Source of the DNA: Halomonas nitroreducens
GTDB taxonomy: Bacteria > Pseudomonadota > Gammaproteobacteria > Pseudomonadales > Halomonadaceae
Length of the DNA stretch: 64,000 nucleotides
NCBI RefSeq assembly: GCF_003966155.1
Contig: NZ_RXNS01000005.1
Span: 124,001 to 188,000 of the forward strand
Reading direction: 5' to 3'
Shown: one piece after another, positions 45,052 through 54,614 of the stretch
How the letters are laid out: each line of letters starts with the position of its first letter
How positions within the stretch are numbered: the first letter of the stretch is position 1
Made by a program: the position numbers and the translations under genes
Notes under the pieces: generated by a model
Database searches by the model: none
Seen by the model: the letters and a program-made list of their open reading frames with translations, nothing else
What the model was told of the DNA's origin: nothing

Positions 45052-46156
45052 CCTGGCCCGGCGCTGGGTGCCGCGCGATCTCCGGCGTGCCGTGCAGCAT
45101 CACGTCTCGCTGACGGAGGTCAAACGTCGCTACTTCGCCCGGCGCGACCCGCTGTCCGGTGTGACCGCCGGCGACGTCAACCGCTACGGCAGCCCGGTGC
45201 GCGTCGGCATTTTCAAGAACCGCGTTCAGCGGCATACCCACTACGTGCGTGCCTGTCAGGAAATGGGCGTGCCGTTCCGGGTGATCGACATCGCCTGTGA
45301 CGACTGGTTCGAGCGGGTCGGGGCCAGCGGCTGCGGGCTCTTCTTGGCCTGGCCGGACGCCAGCCTGGGGCCTTACGCGCGGCTCTACAAGGATCGCTGC
45401 GCGCTCATCGAGCAGGCGCTGGGGTTGCCTGTAATGCCCGGCGTCGCCGAGGCCTGGATGTACGAGGACAAGATCCGTACACGCGACTGGCTGGTGGTGC
45501 ATGGCATCGCTCACCCTCGGACCTGGATCTTCTTCGACGTTGCCGAAGCACGCCGTTTTGCACTCGACTGCCCGTTGCCGATCGTCTTCAAGACCCGTTT
45601 CGGCGCGGCGGCCTGCGGCGTGCGCATCGTGCATCGCCGCCGGGACCTGATGCGGATCGTCAGGTGCGCCTTCGCCGGGGGGCACGTCCCGGCCGGTCAT
45701 GACAGGCGCGATCGCGAGTGGGGGAGCCTGCTGCTGCAGGAATACCTGCCCGAGGTGCGCGAATGGCGCATGGTGCGCATCGGCGACTCCTATTTCGGCC
45801 ATCTCAAGGGCAGCGTGGGAGGGCTACACAGTGGCTCCGGGCGGGTGGAGTGGGCGCCACCGGAACACCGCCATCTCGAGCTGCTGCACGCGATCACCGA
45901 AGCGGCGGGATTCCGCAGCATGGACATTGACCTCTTCGAAACGCCGGATGGCACCCTGCTGGTCAACGAGCTGCAGACCATCTTTGGCGCCAGCGTCAGC
46001 ATCGACCAGCTGCGCCTGGATGGCAGGCCCGGCCGCATGGTACGCGACGGCGCCGATGGGTGGCGCTTCGAGGCTGGTGACTATGCCCGTAACGCCTGTG
46101 CCAATGAACGTCTGCGCTACGCCTTGGAGCGATACCGTCATGAAAGAGCTCATTAG
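45032..46156 (+). CDS. ATP-grasp ligase-like protein
   Basis: 374 residues. PIVFKTRFGAAACGVRIV supplies the ATP-binding Lys strand, LLLQEYLPEVREWRMVRI the hinge, and DIDLFETPDGTLLVNELQTI the metal-binding acidic strand; together these are the ATP-grasp fold. Such ligases join an acyl phosphate to an amine. In this setting a plausible role is attaching an amino acid or other acid to an amino sugar. No close named homologue comes to mind. It overlaps the flanking genes by 20 and 17 bases, so it is co-translated with them. Confidence 0.78.
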   Translation: MSVDWVDLARRWVPRDLRRAVQHHVSLTEVKRRYFARRDPLSGVTAGDVNRYGSPVRVGIFKNRVQRHTHYVRACQEMGVPFRVIDIACDDWFERVGASGCGLFLAWPDASLGPYARLYKDRCALIEQALGLPVMPGVAEAWMYEDKIRTRDWLVVHGIAHPRTWIFFDVAEARRFALDCPLPIVFKTRFGAAACGVRIVHRRRDLMRIVRCAFAGGHVPAGHDRRDREWGSLLLQEYLPEVREWRMVRIGDSYFGHLKGSVGGLHSGSGRVEWAPPEHRHLELLHAITEAAGFRSMDIDLFETPDGTLLVNELQTIFGASVSIDQLRLDGRPGRMVRDGADGWRFEAGDYARNACANERLRYALERYRHERAH

Positions 46157-47165
46157 AGACCTGGCCAGTCGCGGCGTGGTGGGCGTCGGCCTCAGCGCCC
46201 TGGGACGGCGGCTGAGGCGCGACGAGGGGACCATGATCCTTTATGGCCATCGTTTCCGTGACGATGACGAGGGCTACCTGCAGGGATTGAATCCGGCCTG
46301 GTTCGAGGCCCAGCTGGCCTACCTGACCCGTCATTACGAGATCATTCCGCTGTCGACCCTGGTTGGCTGCCTGGAGCAAGGCCGTGCCGTACCGGCCCGA
46401 TCCGTGGTGCTGACCATCGACGATGGCTTTCGCGACAATCTGGAGCACGCCTTTCCGCTGCTGGAACGTTATCGTGTCCCGGCGACTATCTTCGTGGTGA
46501 CGCGGTCGCTGACCACCGGTGAGTTGCCCTGGTCGGAGCGTCTGGGTGTGCTCTTCCAGCGCACGCGGGTACCGGCGATAACGCACCCCCTGCTGGGGGG
46601 GCGACCCTGGCCCCTGACCCGCCCCGTGCAGCGTCGCGCCGCCTGTCAGCGCGTCAAGGCGGGCATCGTCACCCGAGGCCGCGAAGATCGGGATGCCGTG
46701 ATCGAGACGCTGGCGGAACGGCTGGGCATCGAGCCCCCCAGCGACCGCATGCTTAACTGGGACGACGCCCGTCTGCTGCAGGCCAATGGCATCGAGATCG
46801 GTGGCCATGGCTACTCGCATGCCCTGCTGGGGCGCGTCTCGCTTGCCGAGGCCCGGCGCGAGATTGCCCGCTGTCGGGCGGATCTGGAGCACTTCCTCGG
46901 GCTTCAGGCAGCGTCGTTCTGCCTGCCGGGGGGCAGCTACACCGATGCCGTCGTCGAGGAGGTCAGGAAGCGTGGCTTTCGCTCCTGCTTTCGCCCTGAC
47001 TATCACAAGCGTTACAACCATTCCGCCAACGCCGATCCCTTCACGCTGGCGCGCTGGGGGCTGCCCAATGCGCCCGGCCACCATCTGGAAGCCGAACTCG
47101 ACGGTCCTTTCCACGGCATGCGGCGCTGGCTTCATCGGCTGTCGCTATCGCCGCGCCCCCTGTGA
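46140..47165 (+). CDS. Second NodB-type polysaccharide deacetylase
   Basis: 341 residues. VLTIDDGFRDNLEHAFPLL holds the metal-binding Asp residues and EIGGHGYSHALL the His-x3-His ligands; SFCLPGGSYTDAV is the following motif. Start at ATG 46140, 17 bases inside the ATP-grasp gene. No signal peptide. It would free an amino group on a lipid- or nucleotide-linked sugar, giving an acceptor for the neighbouring ATP-grasp or FemAB-like enzymes. That link is inference. Confidence 0.85.
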   Translation: MKELIRDLASRGVVGVGLSALGRRLRRDEGTMILYGHRFRDDDEGYLQGLNPAWFEAQLAYLTRHYEIIPLSTLVGCLEQGRAVPARSVVLTIDDGFRDNLEHAFPLLERYRVPATIFVVTRSLTTGELPWSERLGVLFQRTRVPAITHPLLGGRPWPLTRPVQRRAACQRVKAGIVTRGREDRDAVIETLAERLGIEPPSDRMLNWDDARLLQANGIEIGGHGYSHALLGRVSLAEARREIARCRADLEHFLGLQAASFCLPGGSYTDAVVEEVRKRGFRSCFRPDYHKRYNHSANADPFTLARWGLPNAPGHHLEAELDGPFHGMRRWLHRLSLSPRPL

Positions 47166-47175
47166 GACGCCTGCC

Positions 47176-48402
47176 ATGCCTCCCCTGTTCATCATCGAAC
47201 ACGAGCGCCGACCGACGCTGTTGCTGCTACTGGCCGGCCTGTTCATCTTCGTCTCGCTGTTCGACTATCATCAGCTCACCAGCCTGCCGCTCTTGAGGAC
47301 CCCCTCCGCGCCGATCGGAATCATTCTGGCGCTGGCATTCACGGTGTCCCGGGCGCTGAGCTACCGTCTCTACACGGGCCCCCAGACCTGGCTGTTCCTG
47401 CTGATCGGCGCGACCCTGCTGGCAGAGATGTTCCGGTTCCTGTCCCAGGATGCCTGGCAGTTCCGCTTCTACCTGCAATGGCTGCAGATCTTCATCCTGT
47501 TCATCATCCTGCTCGACCTGGCGAAGGATCCCCGGGCGTTGCATCTCCTGTGGGGTAGCGTGGTCATGGCAGCGCTCTTCCTGGCGCTGCTGGCGCTGAC
47601 CGCGGGCATCGAGTCGTCCAATGGTCGCAGCGGCTACGAGGAAATCGACCTCAACCTCCAGGCCTACCTGTTCACCCTGGGGCTTATCACCCTGATCTGG
47701 CTGCTGCTGGAAAAGCTCAAGTCGCTGCGACTTTGGCAGCTCCTGGCCGGGATCGTCGGCGTGGCGATACTCCTGCTGAGCATTCTCAAGACCGGCAGCC
47801 GCGGTGCTTTCCTGGCCATGTCGGCTGGCGTGGTCGTACTGCTGTGGTTTAGTGCCAGGCAGCGTAATACCGCGGCCTACGCCTATCTGCTGCCACCCTT
47901 GTTGCTTCTGGTCGTGTGGCAGGTGACCACCAACGACCTGGTACTCGAACGCCTCTTCAATACCGTGGCCGGTCAGGAAGACAACAGTCGACTGGATATC
48001 TGGCGTGCTGCGGGATATATGCTGGCCGAGCAACCGTTGATCGGGCACGGGCCCGACTTCATGCAGAAGCTGGGCGGGAATAATCACACCGGCACGGGGA
48101 TCAATTCGCACAACAGCTATCTGCAGATTCTGCTGGCCTTCGGCATTCCGGCGTTCCTGTGCTGGCTGGGTATGCTGGGATCCGTATTGTGGCGATGCTG
48201 GCGGCTACGCCACACCCCTTTCGGCGCACTGTTTCTCAGCGCGATGGCTGTCACCTGCCTGTTCGGCATGACCATCGACCTGGCCTTCAATCGTTTCTTC
48301 TGGGTAACGCTGGCGCTGGCAGCCAACGTGGAGGTCTATCACTGGCGCCCCGGCTTCCCTCCTGTCGCCCCGGCGGCGACCCGCTGGGCACGGCAACACT
48401 GA
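47176..48402 (+). CDS. wzy: O-antigen polymerase/ligase (Wzy/WaaL family)
   Basis: 408 residues with about eleven hydrophobic segments (LLLLLAGLFIFVSLFDY, WLFLLIGATLLAEMF, IFILFIILLDLA and others). Wzy_C features are present: the loop SILKTGSRGAFLAMSAGVVV and a periplasmic HGPDFM...NSHNSYLQILLAFG. It polymerises or ligates undecaprenyl-linked repeat units on the periplasmic side. It is the only such gene in the window, so I favour polymerase; Wzc at the locus start fits a Wzy-dependent pathway. Ligase function is the alternative. Confidence 0.85.
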   Translation: MPPLFIIEHERRPTLLLLLAGLFIFVSLFDYHQLTSLPLLRTPSAPIGIILALAFTVSRALSYRLYTGPQTWLFLLIGATLLAEMFRFLSQDAWQFRFYLQWLQIFILFIILLDLAKDPRALHLLWGSVVMAALFLALLALTAGIESSNGRSGYEEIDLNLQAYLFTLGLITLIWLLLEKLKSLRLWQLLAGIVGVAILLLSILKTGSRGAFLAMSAGVVVLLWFSARQRNTAAYAYLLPPLLLLVVWQVTTNDLVLERLFNTVAGQEDNSRLDIWRAAGYMLAEQPLIGHGPDFMQKLGGNNHTGTGINSHNSYLQILLAFGIPAFLCWLGMLGSVLWRCWRLRHTPFGALFLSAMAVTCLFGMTIDLAFNRFFWVTLALAANVEVYHWRPGFPPVAPAATRWARQH

Positions 48403-48519
48403 ATGCCATGGCAAGGGTAGGGTCGCCCGGACGCTGCCCGGCGCCGGACCGCTCGCGAAATTCACCCGGCATGGTGGGAACTTCCGGGAGACGTTCGATC
48501 CTCCGCCAAGGAGTCACAC

Positions 48520-49758
48520 ATGGACTTACTGTACCTGCATCAGTACTTCAACACCCCCGACATGAACGGCAGCACGCGATCCTGGGAACTCGCTCGACGC
48601 CTGGTCGACCGCGGGCATCGGGTGCGAATGCTGACTTCCTGGCGCGAGAATGACGGCTCCAGGGACTGGTTCGTTACCGACGAGGCGGGCATCGAGGTGC
48701 ACTGGTTGCCCGTACCCTATGACAACAATATGGGCTACCCACAACGCCTGCGCGCCTTCGGCCGTTTCGCCATCGGCGCCGCACGCCGTGCCGCGAGTCT
48801 TTCCGCCGATCTGGTGTTTGCCACCAGCACGCCGTTGACCATCGCGCTGCCTGCCGCCTATGCCATCCGGCGCCAGCGTTGTCCGATGGTGTTCGAGGTG
48901 CGCGACCTCTGGCCCGAGATGCCGATCGCTGTGGGGGCGCTGCGCCATCCCCTGCTGATTCGTCTGGCCCGAGAACTGGAGCGCTTCGCCTATCGAAACG
49001 CCGCTCGAGTGGTGGCCCTTTCCCCCGGCATGCGTGATGGGGTGGTGGCGACGGGATATCCGCCGGAACGTGTCAGGGTCATCCCCAACAGCTGCGATCT
49101 CGCACTGTTCGATGCGAGCCCAACGACGGCTCGGAGTTTCCGCGACCTGCACCCCGAGCTTGGCGAGCGACCGATACTGCTGTATGCCGGCACCCTGGGC
49201 AGGATCAACGGCGTCGACTACCTGGCGCACCTGGCTGCGGCGCTGGGGGCGCAAGGGACGCCGCTCAATGTCGTGATCATCGGCGACGGGGCGCAAGGCG
49301 AACAGGTCCGGGACACCGCCAGGCGGTTGGGAGTGCTTGATCGCCACCTGTTCATGTATCCCATGTGCTCCAAGCAGGGCATCGTCGCCGCCTTCGCCGC
49401 GGCGGAAATGGCGATTTCCTGCTTTGTCGACCTGCCGGAGATGGAAAAGAACTCGGCAAACAAGTTTTTCGATGCCCTGGCCTCGGGCACGCCGGTCGCC
49501 ATCAACTATGGGGGCTGGCAGGCGGAACTGATCGAACGCCACGATATCGGCCTGCGGCTCAGCCGTGATCCCCGTCGGGCCGCCAAGCAGCTTGAGGCCT
49601 GGTTTGCCGATGCGGCACAACAGGCGCGCGCCGGTGCCAAGGCCCGGGAACTGGCCCGCACGCGCTTTTCCCGCGATCACCTGGCCGACGAACTGGAGGC
49701 CGTGCTGCAGGAGGCGCTGGATGAGCGCCAGGCCAACCAGCGTCAGCATCAGTTGTGA
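48520..49758 (+). CDS. Glycosyltransferase family 4, WbuB-like
   Basis: 412 residues. YLHQYFNTPDMNGSTRSWELA and VFEVRDLWPEMPIAVGAL are characteristic of the WbuB (FucNAc transferase-like) group; SANKFFDALASGTPVAIN is the donor-binding loop. Cytosolic GT-B enzyme acting early in repeat-unit assembly, often on the first GlcNAc-type residue. CCAAGGAG lies upstream of the ATG at 48520. Precise donor cannot be read. Confidence 0.88.
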   Translation: MDLLYLHQYFNTPDMNGSTRSWELARRLVDRGHRVRMLTSWRENDGSRDWFVTDEAGIEVHWLPVPYDNNMGYPQRLRAFGRFAIGAARRAASLSADLVFATSTPLTIALPAAYAIRRQRCPMVFEVRDLWPEMPIAVGALRHPLLIRLARELERFAYRNAARVVALSPGMRDGVVATGYPPERVRVIPNSCDLALFDASPTTARSFRDLHPELGERPILLYAGTLGRINGVDYLAHLAAALGAQGTPLNVVIIGDGAQGEQVRDTARRLGVLDRHLFMYPMCSKQGIVAAFAAAEMAISCFVDLPEMEKNSANKFFDALASGTPVAINYGGWQAELIERHDIGLRLSRDPRRAAKQLEAWFADAAQQARAGAKARELARTRFSRDHLADELEAVLQEALDERQANQRQHQL

Positions 49759-49769
49759 GAGGCGTTGTC

Positions 49770-50846
49770 ATGCGGATATGCTTGATCGGTAACCTGGGCG
49801 GACAGACGCCGGGGCAGGATGGCCAGATCCTGCGTACTCGTCTGGTAGCCAGCGAGCTGCGCAAACGACTGGCCTCGGGAGACGTGCGATGCATCGACAC
49901 GCATGCCGTGCGCCACCATATCCTCGCCACGCTATCAAGGATCCAGCTTGGCTTTAGGGGCGCCGACCACGTCATCATCATGCCCGCCGAGCGTGGGCTC
50001 CGCTACCTGTTGCCGTTCTATCTCTACTGGCGGTGGCGTCATGCCGTACCGGTACACTATCTGGTGATCGGGGGCTGGTTGCCTACCTTTCTCGTGCACC
50101 GCCCACGGCTGAGGAACGGCCTGCGCCGTCTGGACAGTCTTCACGTGCAGAGCCGCCGTATGGTCGAGCTGCTCAGGCATCAGGGGTTCGACAACCTGCA
50201 CTGGCTGCCCAATTTTCGGGACTTTCCCGGGCAAGGCCCGGTGTCGGAAGAAATTGGCGCCCCGCTCCGGCTGGTGTTCCTGTCACGCATGATTCCCGCG
50301 AAGGGAGCGGGTCTGGCCATCGCCGCCGTGGAGGCGCTCAATGCCGCCGGCAAGCATCCCCGCTGTGCCCTCGACCTTTATGGCCCGGTGGCCGATGTCG
50401 ATCGGGACTGGCTGGAGCGACTCCTGCAGGGCCGCGGCGATGCCATCAACTACCGTGGCGCCCTGGCGGCGGATGCTGTCATCACCACCCTGAGTCGTTA
50501 CGACGCCTTGCTCTTCCCGACCCAGTATGACGGCGAGGGCTTTCCCGGGGTGATCGTGGAGGCCTACGCCGCCGGCCTCGCCGTGATCGCCACAGACTGG
50601 CAGGACAACGCTGAGGTCGTGATCGACGGGATCACGGGCCTGCTGTTCCCCCCTGGTGATGCCGAAGCCCTGGTCCAGTGCCTGGACGGGCTGAACCGCG
50701 ACTACGAGGCCCTGCTGGCCATGAAGGCCGCCGCCCGGGAAGCGGCCGCCGCTTACCACGTGGACGAAGTCATGCCCGCGCTGCTGGCCACCCTGGCCGA
50801 GACCGATCAGACCCTCTGTGACGGTGTCCAGGGGATGTCACAATGA
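49770..50846 (+). CDS. Glycosyltransferase family 4
   Basis: 358 residues. N-terminal ICLIGNLGGQTPGQDGQILR and C-terminal LLFPTQYDGEGFPGVIVEAYAA, whose EGFPGxxxEA is the GT4 nucleotide-sugar motif. No membrane segment. It lies 11 bases after the preceding GT4 and overlaps the asparagine-synthetase-like gene by four bases. The start is ATG 49770. Donor and acceptor unknown. Confidence 0.87.
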   Translation: MRICLIGNLGGQTPGQDGQILRTRLVASELRKRLASGDVRCIDTHAVRHHILATLSRIQLGFRGADHVIIMPAERGLRYLLPFYLYWRWRHAVPVHYLVIGGWLPTFLVHRPRLRNGLRRLDSLHVQSRRMVELLRHQGFDNLHWLPNFRDFPGQGPVSEEIGAPLRLVFLSRMIPAKGAGLAIAAVEALNAAGKHPRCALDLYGPVADVDRDWLERLLQGRGDAINYRGALAADAVITTLSRYDALLFPTQYDGEGFPGVIVEAYAAGLAVIATDWQDNAEVVIDGITGLLFPPGDAEALVQCLDGLNRDYEALLAMKAAAREAAAAYHVDEVMPALLATLAETDQTLCDGVQGMSQ

Positions 50847-52777
50847 GCGGCCTGATGGGGGGCGTGCACCTCGGCGCGCCGCGTCGTCAGCTCGAACTCG
50901 CGGCGGCGAGCCTGCTGCATGGCACCCATGCCTCGGCGCAATGGTTGCCGGGTGGTGGCCCGGTCGAGCTCGGCGGCCTCGACTGGACCGCCAGCCCCGG
51001 GCAGTTGTCCTGGCACGACGGTCATGGGGTACGGCTGATCCTGCATGGCAGCGTCATACTCGAGGGGCGGTGCTGTGATGCCCGCACCCTGGTGGAGCGC
51101 TATCTTCAGCGAGGGCTGGATGGCCTGCTGAGGGGGGAGGGCAGCCATGCCATCGTGCTCTGGGATGTCCGGCAAGGCAGCCTGTGGCTGTTCACCGATC
51201 CTATCGGCAGCGTGCCGCTGTGCTATGCCTGGCGGCACGGACGGCTGGCCTTCGCCCCGGAAGCCAAGGCGGTGCTGCGGTTGCTGGGCGAGACGGCCCG
51301 GCTGGATCGCCAAAGCACTCTGCAGTTTCTGATGAACCGTTACCTGATCGGCAACCGCACGATGTTCGAGGGCATCACGCGCCTCGGCCCGGGGGAACTG
51401 CTGCACTGCCAGCCGGCGTCAGGGCTGCTCGAGCGTCGGCGCTACTGGGACCTGCGCTTTGAATCCCGGATCCAGACGCAAAACGAGGCGGTGGAGACCC
51501 TGGACGCGGCCCTGGCCTGTTCGCACCGTCGGATGCTCGACGACCTCGGTGACCACGATCGCTACCAGCTCTTTCTGACCGGCGGCCTCGATTCCCGGGG
51601 AATCCTGGCCTACACACACCGCCTCGGTCATCTGCCCGCGCGGGCGCTGACCTGGGCGGCCAGGGACGACCTGCCGCTCTCTGACCCCGATCTCGCCCGC
51701 CGTCTGGCCGGGGCGTATGGCGTGGACTTCGATGTCTGCCGGCTGGACGGGAACCGCTGGGTCGACCATGCCCGCGACTGGTGTCGGATCAGTGAACTGC
51801 TCTGCGACAACGCCAGCAGCTTTGCCAGCCACTTGCAGGCCTTCGATGCCTGGCAGGCACACCAGGGCCGTTTCGTCGTCCTCGGCGACCAGGCCTTCGG
51901 CGCCGGCCCCCTGCCGGGAGGACACGATGAGGCCATCGATAACATCCTGCGTCAGGCCCGGCAGGCGGCACGCGACCCCTTGCCCCACCTGCTTGCTGCT
52001 TCGGCGTTGCAGGAGACGCGGCAGTGCTTCGCCGGCGAGCTCGAGGCCTTGATCGCCGCAGGCCCCAATGATGATCCCAAGGACATCCAGGACTACCTCT
52101 ATTTTCACACCTATATTGCGCGATGGATCCTCGCGCCGGGCAATTTCAAGAGCCCCATGTTCAGCGTCCGTCGCCCGATGTTGACGATCGGGGTGATGGA
52201 GGCGGTTAGCCGACTGGCCCCGCTGTGGCGAGTCGACAAGGCGGCCTATGTGGCGCTGTTGCGACAGCGCTTTCCTGAGCTCGGCGCCATACCGGTCACC
52301 GCGGTGGATGCTGGCATCGACTGGGCCGGCCTCATGCGCCAGGCGAGCCCCTTGAGGCAGGCGCTGCTGCCCCGCCTGGACCCTGAGCGCCTCGCCGGGC
52401 TACCACTGGCCGAGGACATCGATGCCGATGGTCTGCGCCGTTTCGTCGCGTCATTTTTCGCGGGTCCGTCGGTGGCCGGCGACCGCGGTTCCCCGTGGCA
52501 GCGGCACCTGTACGACCTGCGCCGCCGGATCAGCCGATCGCCACGGCTCGCGCGCTCCGTCAGGCGCATTCAACCCCTGGTCATGCGCCTGACGGGCCTC
52601 CAGGCGCAACAGCGGGCGATGGCCCATCACCAGGTGCTGATGCGACTCGCCCTCTTGACACTGCTGCAGGACTGCCTAGAGGCGGGGGACTTCGATGGTC
52701 GTCACGGCGATGCCGGGCTCGAGGAGCGGCTGCAGGCGGGACGAGTGCAGTGCCTCGAACCTCGACAGAGCGCCTGA
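50843..52777 (+). CDS. Asparagine synthetase-like protein lacking the glutaminase Cys
   Basis: 644 residues with the AsnB layout: N-terminal Ntn-hydrolase-like domain (GEGSHAIVLWD, FTDPIGSVPL) and C-terminal PP-loop ATPase with LTGGLDSRG (246-253). The N-terminus is MSGLMGG, so the catalytic Cys2 of glutamine amidotransferases is replaced by Ser. It probably cannot hydrolyse glutamine and may use free ammonia, an amine or another nucleophile to amidate an adenylated carboxyl, such as a uronic or nonulosonic acid. That substrate proposal is inference. Cys2-less AsnB homologues do occur in other secondary pathways. Confidence 0.85.
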   Translation: MSGLMGGVHLGAPRRQLELAAASLLHGTHASAQWLPGGGPVELGGLDWTASPGQLSWHDGHGVRLILHGSVILEGRCCDARTLVERYLQRGLDGLLRGEGSHAIVLWDVRQGSLWLFTDPIGSVPLCYAWRHGRLAFAPEAKAVLRLLGETARLDRQSTLQFLMNRYLIGNRTMFEGITRLGPGELLHCQPASGLLERRRYWDLRFESRIQTQNEAVETLDAALACSHRRMLDDLGDHDRYQLFLTGGLDSRGILAYTHRLGHLPARALTWAARDDLPLSDPDLARRLAGAYGVDFDVCRLDGNRWVDHARDWCRISELLCDNASSFASHLQAFDAWQAHQGRFVVLGDQAFGAGPLPGGHDEAIDNILRQARQAARDPLPHLLAASALQETRQCFAGELEALIAAGPNDDPKDIQDYLYFHTYIARWILAPGNFKSPMFSVRRPMLTIGVMEAVSRLAPLWRVDKAAYVALLRQRFPELGAIPVTAVDAGIDWAGLMRQASPLRQALLPRLDPERLAGLPLAEDIDADGLRRFVASFFAGPSVAGDRGSPWQRHLYDLRRRISRSPRLARSVRRIQPLVMRLTGLQAQQRAMAHHQVLMRLALLTLLQDCLEAGDFDGRHGDAGLEERLQAGRVQCLEPRQSA

Positions 52778-52808
52778 GGGCCGGCCGAGCCCGAAGAGGA
52801 GACGTACG

Positions 52809-53705
52809 GTGCGAGAGAACGACTATGCCGGCTTCCTCGCGGCCGCCGGCCATCGCGTGGTACATCTGGAAGGGGTCGACTGGTATGCCTATCAGGGCTT
52901 CATGATGCCCGCCTACCTGCCCCACGCCACGCCAGAGATCAGTCGCGACCATGCCCGGCGCCTCCAGTCCCTCGCGCGCTGTCCCTTCGTGCGCTGGAGC
53001 GAGGGGTTCACGACTGCTGCGGAGGGGCCCTGGTGGTACGTGATTCGTCGCGGACCCTATTCCTTGCAGCAATGCAGCGCCAACACCCGCAGCAAGATTC
53101 GCCGGGGGATGAAGCGCCTGACCGTGCGCCGCGCCACCCTCGACGAAATGCGGGAACAGGGTCACAGCGTCTGCATCAGGGCCGCGGAACGTTACGACGG
53201 CGTCGGGGTGGCCACCGTGCCCCGACCGGAAGAGTTCGCCGACCGTCTCGGAGCCGCCGCGACCTACCCGGGGGTAGTGGAATACTATGCCGTCTTTCGC
53301 GGAGATCGCATGGTGGCTTTCGCCGAGAATCACCTGCAGGCCCAGGCGGCCTTCTGGGAGAACATCTGGTACGACCCGGAGGCGCTGCGCGATTACAGCA
53401 GTTATGCCCTCACACATGTAATGCTCGAGGACTATCTCAACAGGCGCGGCTACCGCTATGTCACCGATGGCAGCCGCTCACTCTATCACCAGACACGGGT
53501 ACAGCAGTTCTTCATCGACAACTTCGGCTTTACCCTCCAATACGCCCGTCTGCAGGTGGTCTATGGTCCCGCGTTCGGATGTCTGGTGAACACTGCCTAC
53601 GGGCTCCGGCGTTGGCTGCTACCCGCCATCGTTCCCCGGATACCCGCCGTCCAGAAGGCCAAGGCGATCCTGGCCCAGGAAACCATTCGTCGTAGCTGTC
53701 GCTGA
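52809..53705 (+). CDS. FemAB-like / GNAT-fold acyltransferase
   Basis: 298 residues. Central SANTRSKIRRGMKRLTV resembles the basic helix of FemAB proteins, and the C-terminal half (YYAVFRGDRMVAFAEN, YSSYALTHVMLEDYLNRRGY) fits a GNAT fold. FemAB enzymes transfer amino acids to peptidoglycan precursors, and relatives occur in exopolysaccharide loci. The start is GTG 52809, with AGGAG eight bases upstream; no ATG suits. With the AsnB-like and ATP-grasp proteins it could add an amino-acyl or acyl group to the glycan. Confidence 0.72.
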   Translation: MRENDYAGFLAAAGHRVVHLEGVDWYAYQGFMMPAYLPHATPEISRDHARRLQSLARCPFVRWSEGFTTAAEGPWWYVIRRGPYSLQQCSANTRSKIRRGMKRLTVRRATLDEMREQGHSVCIRAAERYDGVGVATVPRPEEFADRLGAAATYPGVVEYYAVFRGDRMVAFAENHLQAQAAFWENIWYDPEALRDYSSYALTHVMLEDYLNRRGYRYVTDGSRSLYHQTRVQQFFIDNFGFTLQYARLQVVYGPAFGCLVNTAYGLRRWLLPAIVPRIPAVQKAKAILAQETIRRSCR

Positions 53706-53978
53706 CCGGCAGCAGAGGCATCCTCCCCCGGTATGCACGGGTCGGCCGACACAGCCCGGACCATCTGGTCGGCCATGACAGCATGGGTGGCATCGTGGGC
53801 TTCATCGAAGCCGTCCGGACAGGCCTGGACCGCCCCCCCCACCGGGCAGAAGGCGATACCAGCTGTCGCGATCATGGAGCGAGTTGATGGTCCAGGCCTG
53901 GATGTCAGAGCGGGACGCCAGACAGCCGGCGCGGGTTGCCCGCCCGGTTCTCGATCCACCACGGAGTGAGCATGCAGG

Positions 53979-54614
53979 ATGGGGATTTACATGGGCGGAC
54001 AAGCGCCTCTCCCAGGCTTGAGTGAACGGCAACAGCTGCAGAAGCGATGCTTTGATATCACTTTCGCCTCGATCGGCCTGGTAGCCCTGGTCTGGCTCAT
54101 CCTGCTGGCGTATCTGGTCGCCAGCCTGGATACCCGCAGCCATGGGCTCTTCGCTCAACAGCGAGTGGGGCGAGGGGGCAGGCTCTTCACCCTGTACAAG
54201 ATCAAGACCATGCGGCCCCGAGCCCATATCCACACCACGGTCACGGCCGCCAACGATCCACGTATCACCCGTATCGGCCGCTTGTTGCGCAGGACCAAGA
54301 TCGATGAATTGCCGCAACTGTGGAACGTGTTGATCGGTGACATGAGCTTCGTGGGGCCCCGTCCCGACGTGCCTGGATTCGCCGATCGACTAGGAGGCGA
54401 GGCCTTGGCCATCCTCAGCGTGCGACCCGGCATTACCGGACCTGCGACGCTACGCTTTCGCGGAGAAGAAGAGCTGCTCGCCAAGCAACCGGATCCTGAT
54501 ACCTACAACCGCACCGAAGTGTATCCCGAAAAAGTGCGCCTCAACCTGGAATATCTGCGCCATTGGGGCCTGATGCAGGACGTGCGGCTGATATGGGACA
54601 CTCTGGTCGGCTAG
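53979..54614 (+). CDS. Initiating sugar-phosphate transferase (undecaprenyl-phosphate; PglC/WcaJ-type)
   Basis: 211 residues, the short monotopic form: one hydrophobic segment ([20 protein letters not shown]), then [38 protein letters not shown] and [13 protein letters not shown], all classical. It loads the first sugar-1-phosphate onto undecaprenyl phosphate. The TKIDELPQ stretch carries the family Asp-Glu. The ATG at 53979 gives the fullest frame; ATG 53991 is an equal candidate. Preceded by a 273-base gap with no gene. Confidence 0.92.
   Translation: MGIYMGGQAPLPGLSERQQLQKRCFDITFASIGLVALVWLILLAYLVASLDTRSHGLFAQQRVGRGGRLFTLYKIKTMRPRAHIHTTVTAANDPRITRIGRLLRRTKIDELPQLWNVLIGDMSFVGPRPDVPGFADRLGGEALAILSVRPGITGPATLRFRGEEELLAKQPDPDTYNRTEVYPEKVRLNLEYLRHWGLMQDVRLIWDTLVG

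Noticed and set aside
47550..47562. Near-match to ops (GGGGTAGCGTG)
   Set aside because: Two mismatches to the 12-mer and it lies inside the Wzy coding sequence, where it also encodes normal residues.
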